Shown here: positions 1 to 6,425 of the stretch, piece after piece
How the letters are laid out: each line of letters begins with the position of its first letter
Position numbering within the stretch: the first letter of the stretch is position 1
NCBI GenBank assembly: GCA_905206345.1
Contig: CAJLGW010000023.1
Span: 1 to 21,841 of the forward strand
Length of the DNA: 21,841 bases
Direction: 5' to 3'
Source: an uncultured Sutterella sp.
GTDB taxonomy: Bacteria > Pseudomonadota > Gammaproteobacteria > Burkholderiales > Burkholderiaceae_F
Notes under the pieces: generated by a model
The model's input: the letters and a program-made list of their open reading frames with translations, nothing else
Databases searched by the model: none
What the model was told of the DNA's origin: nothing
Program-made: the position numbers and the translations under genes

Positions 1-54
1 GCAGTACCGTTAGACGATAAAATCAACAGAATTACGAATTTTTAGAAATCCCCT

Positions 55-354
55 CTAAATTGTTCGAATTAAAAGGCCATTTTCGCGACGCAACTCAATC
101 TTTCCATTCTCAAGTTCAACAGCAATGTCTTTTCCCGAAAATTTGGCATTAACGGCATTGCGTTGACAAACACTGCGAATTAATAAACCATTGATTCTTC
201 GCAATTCGACTTTACCGTCGGTAAGCGTTACAACAACCATTGACTCGTCGTCATTTAGATCGGCGGAAACGGCGTTTCTCTGAGCAATCGTACGAACAAG
301 AAGTCCGTTATCTTTACGAAGTTCCACCTTGCCGTTAACAACTTTCAAAATCAT
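55..354 (-). CDS. Small tandem-repeat protein, function unknown
   Basis: A 99-aa protein made almost wholly of a tandem repeat of about 37-39 residues. Each unit carries the core GK(V/I)ELR-x-x-NGLL(V/I)R(T/S), followed in the first two units by (A/C)QRNAV and a variable acidic stretch. There are two full copies, and the third ends right after its NGLLIRTI core. The alternating hydrophobic/charged pattern suggests beta-hairpin units, as in propeller or solenoid repeats, but no family is recognised. An in-frame ATG lies 33 bases further upstream (387), but it has no ribosome binding site. The ATG at 354 has GGAGG at good spacing, so I chose it. No signal peptide or membrane segment is visible. 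It lies downstream of, and on the same strand as, the 295-aa gene. The repeat is clear; the function is unknown. Confidence 0.7.
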   Translation of the reverse strand: MILKVVNGKVELRKDNGLLVRTIAQRNAVSADLNDDESMVVVTLTDGKVELRRINGLLIRSVCQRNAVNAKFSGKDIAVELENGKIELRRENGLLIRTI

Positions 355-419
355 AATGGCCTCCACTGAAATATTTAGCCTTGCCATACAGTCTACGCTC
401 TAGGAATCGATAGAGTGAA

Positions 420-438
420 GTATTACAACCCCTAATAC
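420..438. repeat. Short inverted repeat GTATTA-N7-TAATAC
   Basis: Perfect 6-bp arms around a 7-base spacer, in the gap between the 295-aa gene and the repeat-protein gene, both on the minus strand. It could be an operator or a weak hairpin. There is no T-tract to support a terminator. Confidence 0.35.
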
Positions 439-451
439 GCAGTAGTGACTA

Positions 452-1339
452 TCAAGCTTTGCTTTGAGCACTGGGAAGCAATGACTTAAATTGCTTGAAA
501 ACAGCATCCGATAAATGAGGGCTCATCAAATTTTCTCTGAATCCAATTCTTCGGCCAATGGCAATCTTGTCATGAATGGTCAGGTGCCTTCGTTTCCAGT
601 GGAGATCGGCGTAAGTAATGTCTGCACGGCGTATTGTCACGGATGGAAAATGAGCTTGAACTAATAAAAGGAAATGCTCTAAAAGTTTTTCTTCTGAGAT
701 AAATTCTGATAAGAAAATATCTTCTCCTCTTAGCGCCACCGGTATCCCTGCGACAAGTGCCATTTCTTCAATTAGGCTCATGTGCTCAGCGTTACTTCGG
801 GCTCCGATCATCGCAAAAATTTTACGTTCTTCTAGAAATTCTTTAGGTTCAATCGTGGAAAAAGAAAGAATGAATTTCAGCCATCGGTGATAGCGAGAAT
901 AGAGACGGGTACGTTTCACAAGAGTTTTATAAAGGCAGATACGCTCAAATTCGTTGTGAATCCATCGTAGCGTCACGGATGAACCGCCATCAAATAACCC
1001 AGCAAGTTTTTTAGCTTTAACGGTAACAATGACCGCTGTTAAATATAAAGAAGTTTCATTGATGATTTTTTCATGAGAGGAGGGATTGTCTAATAATTCA
1101 CGAGCTACTTTAAGGGCTTCAAGTTCGCAAGGCGCAAGATCATCAACCATTTCCAGATTATTCATTAATGCAATGAGCATCCATATTTCATGCTCTGAAG
1201 CAGCTGTGTCTAATAGGAGACTTACCGCATCAAGCGTCTGAGACAGACGGCAAATATTTTCTGAACCCTCTATAGGTATTTGAGAAATGAATTGCAATGT
1301 TTTTGGGGATAAGGTCATTCGATATTGATTTCCAAGCAT
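452..1339 (-). CDS. Conserved-looking hypothetical protein, 295 aa
   Basis: A soluble 295-aa protein that I do not recognise. It starts at an ATG with a strong AAGGAG about six bases upstream. The composition is mainly helical (long Leu/Ala/Glu-rich stretches through residues 20-180). The C-terminal third is more basic, with a WKRRHLTIHDKIAIGRRIG segment around residues 248-267. There is no Walker motif, HTH signature, signal peptide or obvious catalytic motif. It is divergent from the broken HD-domain gene, with about 135 bp between them that contain two inverted repeats, so the two may share a control region. The length and strong ribosome binding site make it a real gene; the function is unknown. 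Confidence 0.75.
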   Translation of the reverse strand: MLGNQYRMTLSPKTLQFISQIPIEGSENICRLSQTLDAVSLLLDTAASEHEIWMLIALMNNLEMVDDLAPCELEALKVARELLDNPSSHEKIINETSLYLTAVIVTVKAKKLAGLFDGGSSVTLRWIHNEFERICLYKTLVKRTRLYSRYHRWLKFILSFSTIEPKEFLEERKIFAMIGARSNAEHMSLIEEMALVAGIPVALRGEDIFLSEFISEEKLLEHFLLLVQAHFPSVTIRRADITYADLHWKRRHLTIHDKIAIGRRIGFRENLMSPHLSDAVFKQFKSLLPSAQSKA

Positions 1340-1370
1340 AAATAACTCCTTTATGCCGAAAATCGTATGT

Positions 1371-1392
1371 CATCAAACTTCAGTTCTTGATG
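1371..1392. repeat. Inverted repeat CATCAA-N10-TTGATG
   Basis: Perfect 6-bp arms spaced one helical turn apart, in the divergent intergenic region between the 295-aa gene and the HD-domain pseudogene. The arrangement resembles a dimeric regulator site. It does not match the RCGTCA-N5-TGACGY operator seen elsewhere in the window. Confidence 0.35.
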
Positions 1393-1423
1393 TGAAGGGG
1401 AGATTGCAAAATCTTAAACATAT

Positions 1424-1446
1424 CCAGCAATAAATGATGTTGCTGG
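1424..1446. repeat. Inverted repeat CCAGCAA-N9-TTGCTGG
   Basis: Perfect 7-bp arms just upstream of the HD-domain pseudogene, followed closely by the 10-bp palindrome AACTTAAGTT (1451-1460). It is probably a relic operator or a leader hairpin. There is no T-tract, so it is not a typical terminator. Confidence 0.4.
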
Positions 1447-1476
1447 TGTTAACTTAAGTTGATAAGGAAGAGAAAA

Positions 1477-1721
1477 ATGTTTGATCACGAAAAAGCTAGC
1501 AAGGCTTTTGAATTAGCCAATTTTGCGCATAAAGGACAAAGTCGCAAGGACATTAAAGCGCCTACATCAGTCACTCAATTGCGGTTGCTTCGAAGGTGTT
1601 GGAGTGGGGTGGCGATGAAAATCAGTTCATGGCGGCGCTCTTACACAATGTAATTGAAAAGTGCGGCGTTATATGGATGAAACAAATTAAAGAGAACTGT
1701 GGTCATCACCTTTCCTCCTAA
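1477..1721 (+). pseudogene. Broken HD-domain (RelA/SpoT hydrolase-like) gene
   Basis: The N-terminus (start ATG after AAGGAAG) reads MFDHEKASKAFELANFAHKG followed by QSRK. This is the usual opening of small alarmone-hydrolase or SpoT-type HD domains (family consensus A-x-x-AHxGQxRK...PYxxHP). After ...KDIKAP the frame is lost. Shifting by one base restores ISHSIAVASKVLEWGGDENQ and then FMAALLHNVIEKCGV, the expected next HD-domain motifs, so one base is missing near 1563-1566. The metal-binding HD dipeptide is HN here (ALLHN), and the following E-D pair is E-K, so the active site is also degraded. The restored frame stops at 1721, about 80 residues in, far shorter than a functional domain of about 180 aa. 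It is a decayed gene, probably once a (p)ppGpp or nucleotide hydrolase or an immunity-type enzyme. Confidence 0.75.
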
Positions 1722-1850
1722 AGAAGACTTTGGCTTGGAGTTGATAAAATATAAATCCAAGCCATTGTTTTTTCTAGACTTAGATTGGGTATTGAAGATG
1801 CACAAAGAAGAATCTTTGGGATGGCGGCAAACGATAAAGAGTAATCCAGA

Positions 1851-1885
1851 TAAAAACTGACCCCATAGGTCTTCCCATAGGGTCA
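1851..1885 (-). terminator. Rho-independent terminator of WYL1
   Basis: Read on the minus strand just after the WYL1 stop: a stem with TGACCC/GGGTCA outer pairs and a partly matched inner stem (two mismatches, 4-base loop), followed by GTTTTTA. Stem plus T-tract places it as the terminator of the regulator gene. Confidence 0.7.
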
Positions 1886-1907
1886 GTCAATTGATATATG
1901 ACTGAGA

Positions 1908-2885
1908 CTAAATCTTCGTTTTTTCAACCTTCCGAATGTCAGCGATCTCTTCCCAAGTCTTGATCCATCCATCAAGTAAAAGACTATCTTCAATATCCAC
2001 TTCAAGACGATAACCGTCTTCCAGTTCTTCTATCTTTTGCGTTCGATTAAAGGGCGCTTCCGACAAATTCAAAGCCGTCTGGGGATTCGTAAACTCCAAA
2101 ACCAAGTGAACCATAGTGCGTTCATCTCCAACATAGTTAAAGTGGATGGAATTCGCATACTTTCGGACATCAAAGTCAGGAATGACTTGTGCGTTATCTA
2201 CCAATACCTTTACGTCCTTAATTCGGTGAAGAGCCAGGTGGCGAATGTTGTCATAACCGTCAAATTGGCAAACTAGATAGAGGCGCACGCCTTGCTGCAC
2301 GAGTCCGAGAGGACTGACTGTTGCTGTCTTCGTTTCACGCTTCATATTGCTATAGGTTAATTCGAGCTTTTTGTTCTCGAATAAACCATTGGAGATCGCA
2401 TCAAAGAGACGAGGCTTAATCGGAGGAGGAATTTGAGGCAAAGTGTTATTGACGACGGCGACCTTCTTTAACCAGGCTTTTTCTTTATGGGCCTTGGCTG
2501 CACTCTTTAAGGCGCTGTTAGCGGATTCAAACATCGTATCAAAGGCTTTAGTCAGGTGACTCGGAAGTTGATAGCGCAACTGCTCTTGAGCCATATGAAT
2601 CAAAAGACTTTCTTGCGGAGAAGGGTCGGTGAGTAAGAGCGGCGTTTCTTCCGTTGATATACGATAGCTGTAGGGCTTTGAGTTTCGATTGCAGTCAATC
2701 GGTACGATCCCGGAATCAACAAGGGCCTTAAGGTAACGTTGAAGCGTCAGAATGGGAAGGTCGATACCGATATTTGCAAGAGCTTGTTGAATGTCTCTCG
2801 CATCCACAGAACTGTGGCGCGGGATCTTTCGAAGTACTTCTAAATAGATAAGGGCTTGATTAAGTGAGGTCGCATCACGAGACAT
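1908..2885 (-). CDS. WYL-domain transcriptional regulator (WYL1)
   Basis: A 325-aa DNA-binding regulator with an N-terminal winged helix (about residues 8-75), a linker helix region, a central WYL domain (about 160-235) and a C-terminal WCX-like extension (about 240-325). The WYL core reads LVQQGVRLYLVCQFDGYDN and then RHLALHRI. It is a clear paralog of the regulator at 8746-9732, which shares LVQQGVRLYLVCQF, the HLALHRI motif and the PY(S/G)YR hinge. WYL regulators of the BrxR/CapW group repress defence loci through palindromic operators and sense a ligand through the WYL domain (family knowledge). It is divergent from the NERD-helicase gene. The shared 134-bp region holds two RCGTCA-N5-type sites overlapping its own promoter, so autoregulation is likely. 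Its start has AAGGAG at good spacing. It is followed by a terminator. Confidence 0.9.
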   Translation of the reverse strand: MSRDATSLNQALIYLEVLRKIPRHSSVDARDIQQALANIGIDLPILTLQRYLKALVDSGIVPIDCNRNSKPYSYRISTEETPLLLTDPSPQESLLIHMAQEQLRYQLPSHLTKAFDTMFESANSALKSAAKAHKEKAWLKKVAVVNNTLPQIPPPIKPRLFDAISNGLFENKKLELTYSNMKRETKTATVSPLGLVQQGVRLYLVCQFDGYDNIRHLALHRIKDVKVLVDNAQVIPDFDVRKYANSIHFNYVGDERTMVHLVLEFTNPQTALNLSEAPFNRTQKIEELEDGYRLEVDIEDSLLLDGWIKTWEEIADIRKVEKTKI

Positions 2886-2909
2886 TTGAATCTCCTTAAA
2901 AATTCACTT

Positions 2910-2926
2910 GCGTCAATTATTGATAT
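2910..2926. promoter_or_regulatory. Putative WYL operator, copy 1 (one strong half)
   Basis: GCGTCA-N5-TGATAT. It lies between the WYL1 -10 box and start codon, where a bound repressor would block initiation. The left half matches the island consensus RCGTCA-N5-TGACGY; the right half is degenerate. Confidence 0.6.
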
Positions 2927-2955
2927 TATATGCCAACCCAGCCTTGATGCGTCAA
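2925..2955 (-). promoter_or_regulatory. Predicted promoter of WYL1
   Basis: On the minus strand, TTGACG (-35) lies 19 bases before TATAAT (-10). The -35 lies inside operator copy 2, and operator copy 1 starts just downstream of the -10. The spacer is slightly long, so the assignment is moderate. Confidence 0.5.
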
Positions 2956-2965
2956 AAAATGATAG
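2949..2965. promoter_or_regulatory. Putative WYL operator, copy 2
   Basis: GCGTCA-AAAAA-TGATAG, with the same 5-base spacer as the other copies and 39 bp from copy 1. It overlaps the WYL1 -35 and lies over the -35 region of the divergent NERD-helicase promoter, so one bound dimer could control both directions. Confidence 0.65.
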
Positions 2966-2978
2966 ATGTTTGAATGGC

Positions 2979-2984
2979 TATAAT
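2979..2984 (+). promoter_or_regulatory. -10 box of the NERD-helicase promoter
   Basis: A perfect TATAAT, 35 bases before the start codon. No good -35 is seen at 17 bp. That position is covered by operator copy 2, which fits regulated rather than constitutive transcription. Confidence 0.55.
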
Positions 2985-3019
2985 GATCAGTTAATGTGAT
3001 CGGATAGAAGGGCAGGAAA

Positions 3020-4609
3020 ATGAGAAAAACAGCAGGTGAAATCGCCCAAAAGCTTGTCGAGGATAAATTGCGAGATTTGCCTTCCGGCTACGATGTTTTA
3101 ACGGGAATTGATATCACAGCTAGAAACGACTCTGAGCTCAATGTCGCTGTTGTTACGCCTTCTGGCATGCTGATCACATTGGAAATTAAAGCCGGAAGTC
3201 TTGAAGCCAATTCAGCAGGGAGAATTAATCGTCACTATGCAAGTGGCAATAAGGATGTCACTCATCAACTCAACAACCAAAAGGGGATTGTACGAAGTCG
3301 TCTGTAGGGGTTTAAACCTCGTCCTAATCACGAACACTTTCTAGTTTTGCCTGAGGGTGAACTGATTGGTCAAGCCATTGGGATTAATAAAAGTCAGGTT
3401 ATTGATTCAAAACGATTTTCTGATATTGTCTCAATCCTAATTGATACTCATGAAGCCTCACGCCACCAAGGGCACTTTGCTGACCGTCGTAAACTCATTG
3501 ATTTTTTAAAGAATCAGTACCAAATCAAACAAAGTCTGGTTTCGATTTCAGAAACCCTGGATTTAAGAAGCAGAGAAAATGCTGCAGGACTTGCTACATG
3601 GGTGCCTCGCATTTCATCGACAAGCCCCATTGTGATTGTCGAAGCCCCAGCTGGTGCCGGCAAAACTCAACTTGCTGTTACGCTACTACAAAAGGCCGTT
3701 GATGAGGGAAAGAGAGCCTGGTACATCAACTATAACCGCAACATCGTTGAGAGGATGCAAGCCATTTCTTGCGCACATAAGGTGAGTTTCATTGGAACGT
3801 GGCATGAGTTGGCTTGTGAGAAAACACACCAAGAAATTGAAGGTCATGAAAACCTGTCGGTTGTATTTATTCAGCTCTCGAAAGATTTGATTGAAATTTT
3901 GAATGAAGGTCGCAATTCAATTGACTACATCATTATTGACGATGCGCAAGACCTGAAATTTGAGTGGTTGGAAGCTTTAACGAACGCATTAAGTGACACA
4001 GGAACGTTCTACGTTCTGACTGATCCTGAAGTAAGAATTTATGAAAGCGAGCCGTTGCCGGAATTTACCGACTACGTAAAACTGACGTCAAATGAATCTG
4101 CGCGTGTCCCGCAGTCTTTTTTAAATTGGATTAATAAGTACGAACTTACGCGTTCTCAAATGACGACCTCGAGTCCGTACGATGCACCTGAGCCGCAATT
4201 ATTTATCTATACGGGTAAAAGTGAACTCTTTCGACAAACCAAGAATGCCATCGAGCAAGCGCTTAAAGAAGGCTTTACGGAAGATCAGATTGCTATTTTG
4301 ACTTACACGGGCAGAAACTCTTCAGAAATTATGAAGTCAACGACGTTAGGCAAGTATCTATTAAAGCTTCACACAGGTTTTAATCAATATAAACAGAGTA
4401 CTTTTAGCGATGGCACGCTCTACACCGATACGATTCATCGCTTTAAGGGCCTTCAAGCACCGTGTGTGATTTTGACGGAAGTGGACTTTGAAGAGTTAAA
4501 CGAAGAGGATAAGTCGCTACTTTACTTAGGCCTGACACGTGCTTCAATGAATCTAAAGATTGTTCTGTCGCAACGTGCGAACCTTTCGCTAGCAAAAGTT
4601 GGGAGTTAA
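3020..4609 (+). pseudogene. NERD-domain/UvrD-like helicase split by an amber stop
   Basis: One continuous reading frame of 529 sense codons interrupted only by TAG at 3305-3307. Residues 1-95 form a NERD (nuclease-related) domain: VVTPSGMLITLEIKAGS has the E-x-K pair (E55, K57), and ELN stands where the family usually has E-[IL]-D. Past the TAG the frame continues GFKPRPNHEHFLVLPEGEL and into an SF1 helicase: Walker A APAGAGKTQ, Walker B IIIDDAQD, motif DTIHRFKGLQ and the C-terminal LGLTRAS motif. NERD-helicase fusions are common in defence islands and presumably cut and unwind foreign DNA (inference). Translation starts at ATG 3020 after AGGGCAGG. Either the gene is inactivated, or the helicase part is separately translated from a non-ATG start such as TTG 3347, where I see no good ribosome binding site. 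It is divergent from WYL1 under shared operators. Confidence 0.8.
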
Positions 4610-4619
4610 CTCACTTTCG

Positions 4620-4640
4620 TTGCGTCTTAAATTGACGCAA
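4620..4640. promoter_or_regulatory. Putative WYL operator, copy 3
   Basis: Core GCGTCT-N5-TGACGC (4622-4638), extended to perfect 7-bp arms TTGCGTC and GACGCAA around 7 bases. It lies between the helicase stop and the next gene. It implies a separate regulated promoter for the small gene and the toxin-antitoxin pair that follow. Confidence 0.7.
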
Positions 4641-4675
4641 TGAGTGAAATACTAACAGTGTCCAATAAGGAGACT

Positions 4676-5101
4676 GTGAAGCCACGACTTATTAATACCA
4701 TTACGTCGTACTTCTTTAAAAAACAGCGAGACCTTTATTTCGTTCGGTTCACTCAAGTTGATCGAAGTGGCTTCATGGGAATGCCTAAAAATTGCGTACC
4801 AAGTCAAATTCCCGGTCGTAAAGAGCTTTTGACTTGGTTAAAAGAAAACTTGCCACATGTTGAAGTGGGTCCCATCTATACGTTTACTTCCGAAAGTGGT
4901 TTTATCGTTGCTCCCTATGACGGCAGTCTTTACGTTGATTTTTCAGAAGAAGATGCTCAAAAGTATGCTGACGTTTGGGAGAACCCAGACACGTCATGCA
5001 AGGACCCGCGCTGGCAATGTTATTTCTACCCTCTTGAACAATATAAAGAGAAGTACGGCGGACGTACCCCTGACCCTAAAGAGTTTTACGATGAATTTTA
5101 A
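4676..5101 (+). CDS. Small unknown protein downstream of a WYL operator
   Basis: A 141-aa soluble protein that I do not recognise. It is aromatic-rich in the middle (YFFKKQRDLYFVRF; FIVAPYDGSLYVDF) and has a C-terminal region with WQCYFYPLEQYKEKYGGR. There are no known catalytic motifs, signal peptide or membrane segment. The upstream in-frame ATG at 4640 overlaps the operator and has no ribosome binding site. GTG 4676 follows AAGGAG, though only three bases away, so the start is uncertain between the two. The operator immediately upstream and the toxin-antitoxin genes about 100 bp downstream suggest the head of a small regulated operon. The function is unknown, and it may belong to either the helicase module or the toxin module. 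Confidence 0.65.
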   Translation: MKPRLINTITSYFFKKQRDLYFVRFTQVDRSGFMGMPKNCVPSQIPGRKELLTWLKENLPHVEVGPIYTFTSESGFIVAPYDGSLYVDFSEEDAQKYADVWENPDTSCKDPRWQCYFYPLEQYKEKYGGRTPDPKEFYDEF

Positions 5102-5201
5102 CTGTTGTTCTGATTTGGTATTCATAACCCTTTCCTTTTGATCAATTGGAACGAGTTCATCAATCATTTTGAAAGGGCTGTTTGATTTTGCAGAGGATGG
5201 A

Positions 5202-5375
5202 ATGGTAGAGCTTAAAAGCAAACAAACTGAGCTTAGTACGAAAGAGGGGAATGGCAGAACAGAGTCTGAGGACCAAAGGACTAACGATTCTGTTCAAGAA
5301 GTCTCCCTTCAAGAGGAGATTGAAGCTATTTTTGAAGAGTTTGACGATCTGTTTAAGGAGCTAGCCGATCGATGA
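5202..5375 (+). CDS. Phd-like antitoxin lacking the DNA-binding domain
   Basis: A 57-aa acidic protein whose TGA overlaps the Doc start by four bases (ATGA), the classic antitoxin-toxin arrangement. The first 35 residues are hydrophilic and probably disordered. The last 19, EIEAIFEEFDDLFKELADR, line up without gaps with the C-terminal toxin-neutralising helix of P1 Phd as I recall it (EFASLFDTLDSTNKELVNR): shared E, F, D, KEL and final R. The N-terminal Phd/YefM DNA-binding fold is absent, so it cannot autoregulate in the usual way. A longer TTG-started form from 5169 is open, but ATG 5202 has GAGG at good spacing. It should bind Doc and block its kinase activity (family knowledge). Transcription may come from the operator-controlled promoter near 4620. 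Confidence 0.75.
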   Translation: MVELKSKQTELSTKEGNGRTESEDQRTNDSVQEVSLQEEIEAIFEEFDDLFKELADR

Positions 5376-5743
5376 AGTTCGTAACTTTAAAGGAGATCGT
5401 GGTGTTTCATCGTGAGATTCTTAAGCGCTACGGAGGTTGTCCTGGGCATGAAGAGACGACTCGATTAGAAAGTATCTTAGGACGCGTTCAGAGTCATATT
5501 GAGTATGGGCAGATTACCGATATTTTGGAAATTGCCTCGCTTTATTGCGTGTCTCTGGCTCGAGGGCATGCTTTCACAGATGCCAATAAGCGTACGGCTG
5601 TCGGCGTGCTGATTCTTTTTCTGAAAAGGAATGGGGTGAATGTCGCTCATGAGTCAGACCTCGCAGACACGGTTGTTAATGTTGCCTCGGGTAAATTATC
5701 TCAAGCCAAGCTAAGTGACTATTTAAAAACGATTGTAATTTAG
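5372..5743 (+). CDS. doc: Doc-family toxin (Fic fold kinase)
   Basis: A 123-aa toxin of the Fic/Doc family, close in length and motif placement to P1 Doc (126 aa). The signature HAFTDANKR at residues 66-74 supplies the catalytic His66 and the phosphate-binding loop. RYGG near residue 20, LGRVQ near 37 and ITDILEIASLY also match the Doc pattern. Doc proteins phosphorylate elongation factor EF-Tu and stop translation (family knowledge). In defence islands such pairs act in stabilisation or abortive infection. It is translationally coupled to the antitoxin. All key residues are present, so the toxin looks intact. Confidence 0.9.
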   Translation: MKFVTLKEIVVFHREILKRYGGCPGHEETTRLESILGRVQSHIEYGQITDILEIASLYCVSLARGHAFTDANKRTAVGVLILFLKRNGVNVAHESDLADTVVNVASGKLSQAKLSDYLKTIVI

Positions 5744-5789
5744 GACACAGCCAGGCTTAAGAAATGGAACTCTGAGGGGAACCATCATC

Positions 5790-6413
5790 TCACTGGGAAT
5801 CCTGCTTGAAACGATTCTTGTACATCTCGAACATTTCTTGACTGACACAACAAAAGACAATTGTCATTTCGATATCCGAATGATTACAGCACCATTGGAG
5901 AACATTTTTGACTGCAATATTGGTAGCCTCTTCTTTGGGATAACGATAAACACCGGTTGAAATTCCAGGGAACGCGACAGAAGCACAGTCATTTTCCAAC
6001 GCTAAATCCAAAGCATTCTTATAACAGTTGGCCAATTGAAGTGGTTCTTCAGGTTCACCCCAGTAACGAGGTCCTGCGACATGAATGACCCATTTAGACT
6101 TTAAATCAAACCCAGGAGTGATTCGAGCTTCACCAAACTCAATTGGGCCTAAACCTACACAGGCTTCTTTAAGATTCTTGCCAGCGGCTCGATGAATTGC
6201 TCCGTCAACACCGCCACCGCCCATTAATGAGCGATGAGCGGAATTCACAATTGCGTCAGCCATTATTTTTGTTATGTCAGCTTTAACGACGGCAATGGTT
6301 TGACGAGCTCCTAGAAGGGGAATGAGGAATCCCCCTTCATGATGAGAACCATCAAGTAATGCTTCTAGACAGTAAGGCGTCTCATCATTAGTAAATGTAA
6401 TATTGCTGCTCAT
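5790..6413 (-). CDS. Macrodomain protein (MacroD/YmdB-like ADP-ribose hydrolase)
   Basis: A 207-aa protein with an extra N-terminal segment of about 40 residues and then one macrodomain. Visible motifs are ADAIVNSAHRSLMGGGGVDG, AIHRAAG, VIHVAGPRYWG and FPGISTGVYRYP. MacroD/YmdB-type domains bind ADP-ribose and deacetylate O-acetyl-ADP-ribose or remove ADP-ribose from acidic residues (family knowledge). The catalytic Asp in GGGVDG is present, but the second Asn of the usual NAAN motif is His here (NSAH), which may alter activity. The start has GGAG seven bases upstream and lies 12 bases after the AAA gene stop, so the two form an operon. It could reverse ADP-ribosylation or sense an ADP-ribose signal made during infection (inference). 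Confidence 0.88.
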   Translation of the reverse strand: MSSNITFTNDETPYCLEALLDGSHHEGGFLIPLLGARQTIAVVKADITKIMADAIVNSAHRSLMGGGGVDGAIHRAAGKNLKEACVGLGPIEFGEARITPGFDLKSKWVIHVAGPRYWGEPEEPLQLANCYKNALDLALENDCASVAFPGISTGVYRYPKEEATNIAVKNVLQWCCNHSDIEMTIVFCCVSQEMFEMYKNRFKQDSQ

Positions 6414-6425
6414 GGTCGTACTCCA

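Noticed and set aside
3305..3307. TAG as pyrrolysine or programmed readthrough
   Set aside because: No pyl genes are seen, and the downstream context does not look like a known readthrough signal. A nonsense mutation is simpler.
5128..5177. Inverted repeat CCCTTTC/GAAAGGG before the antitoxin
   Set aside because: 7-bp arms are 36 bases apart with no T-tract or promoter relation; probably chance.
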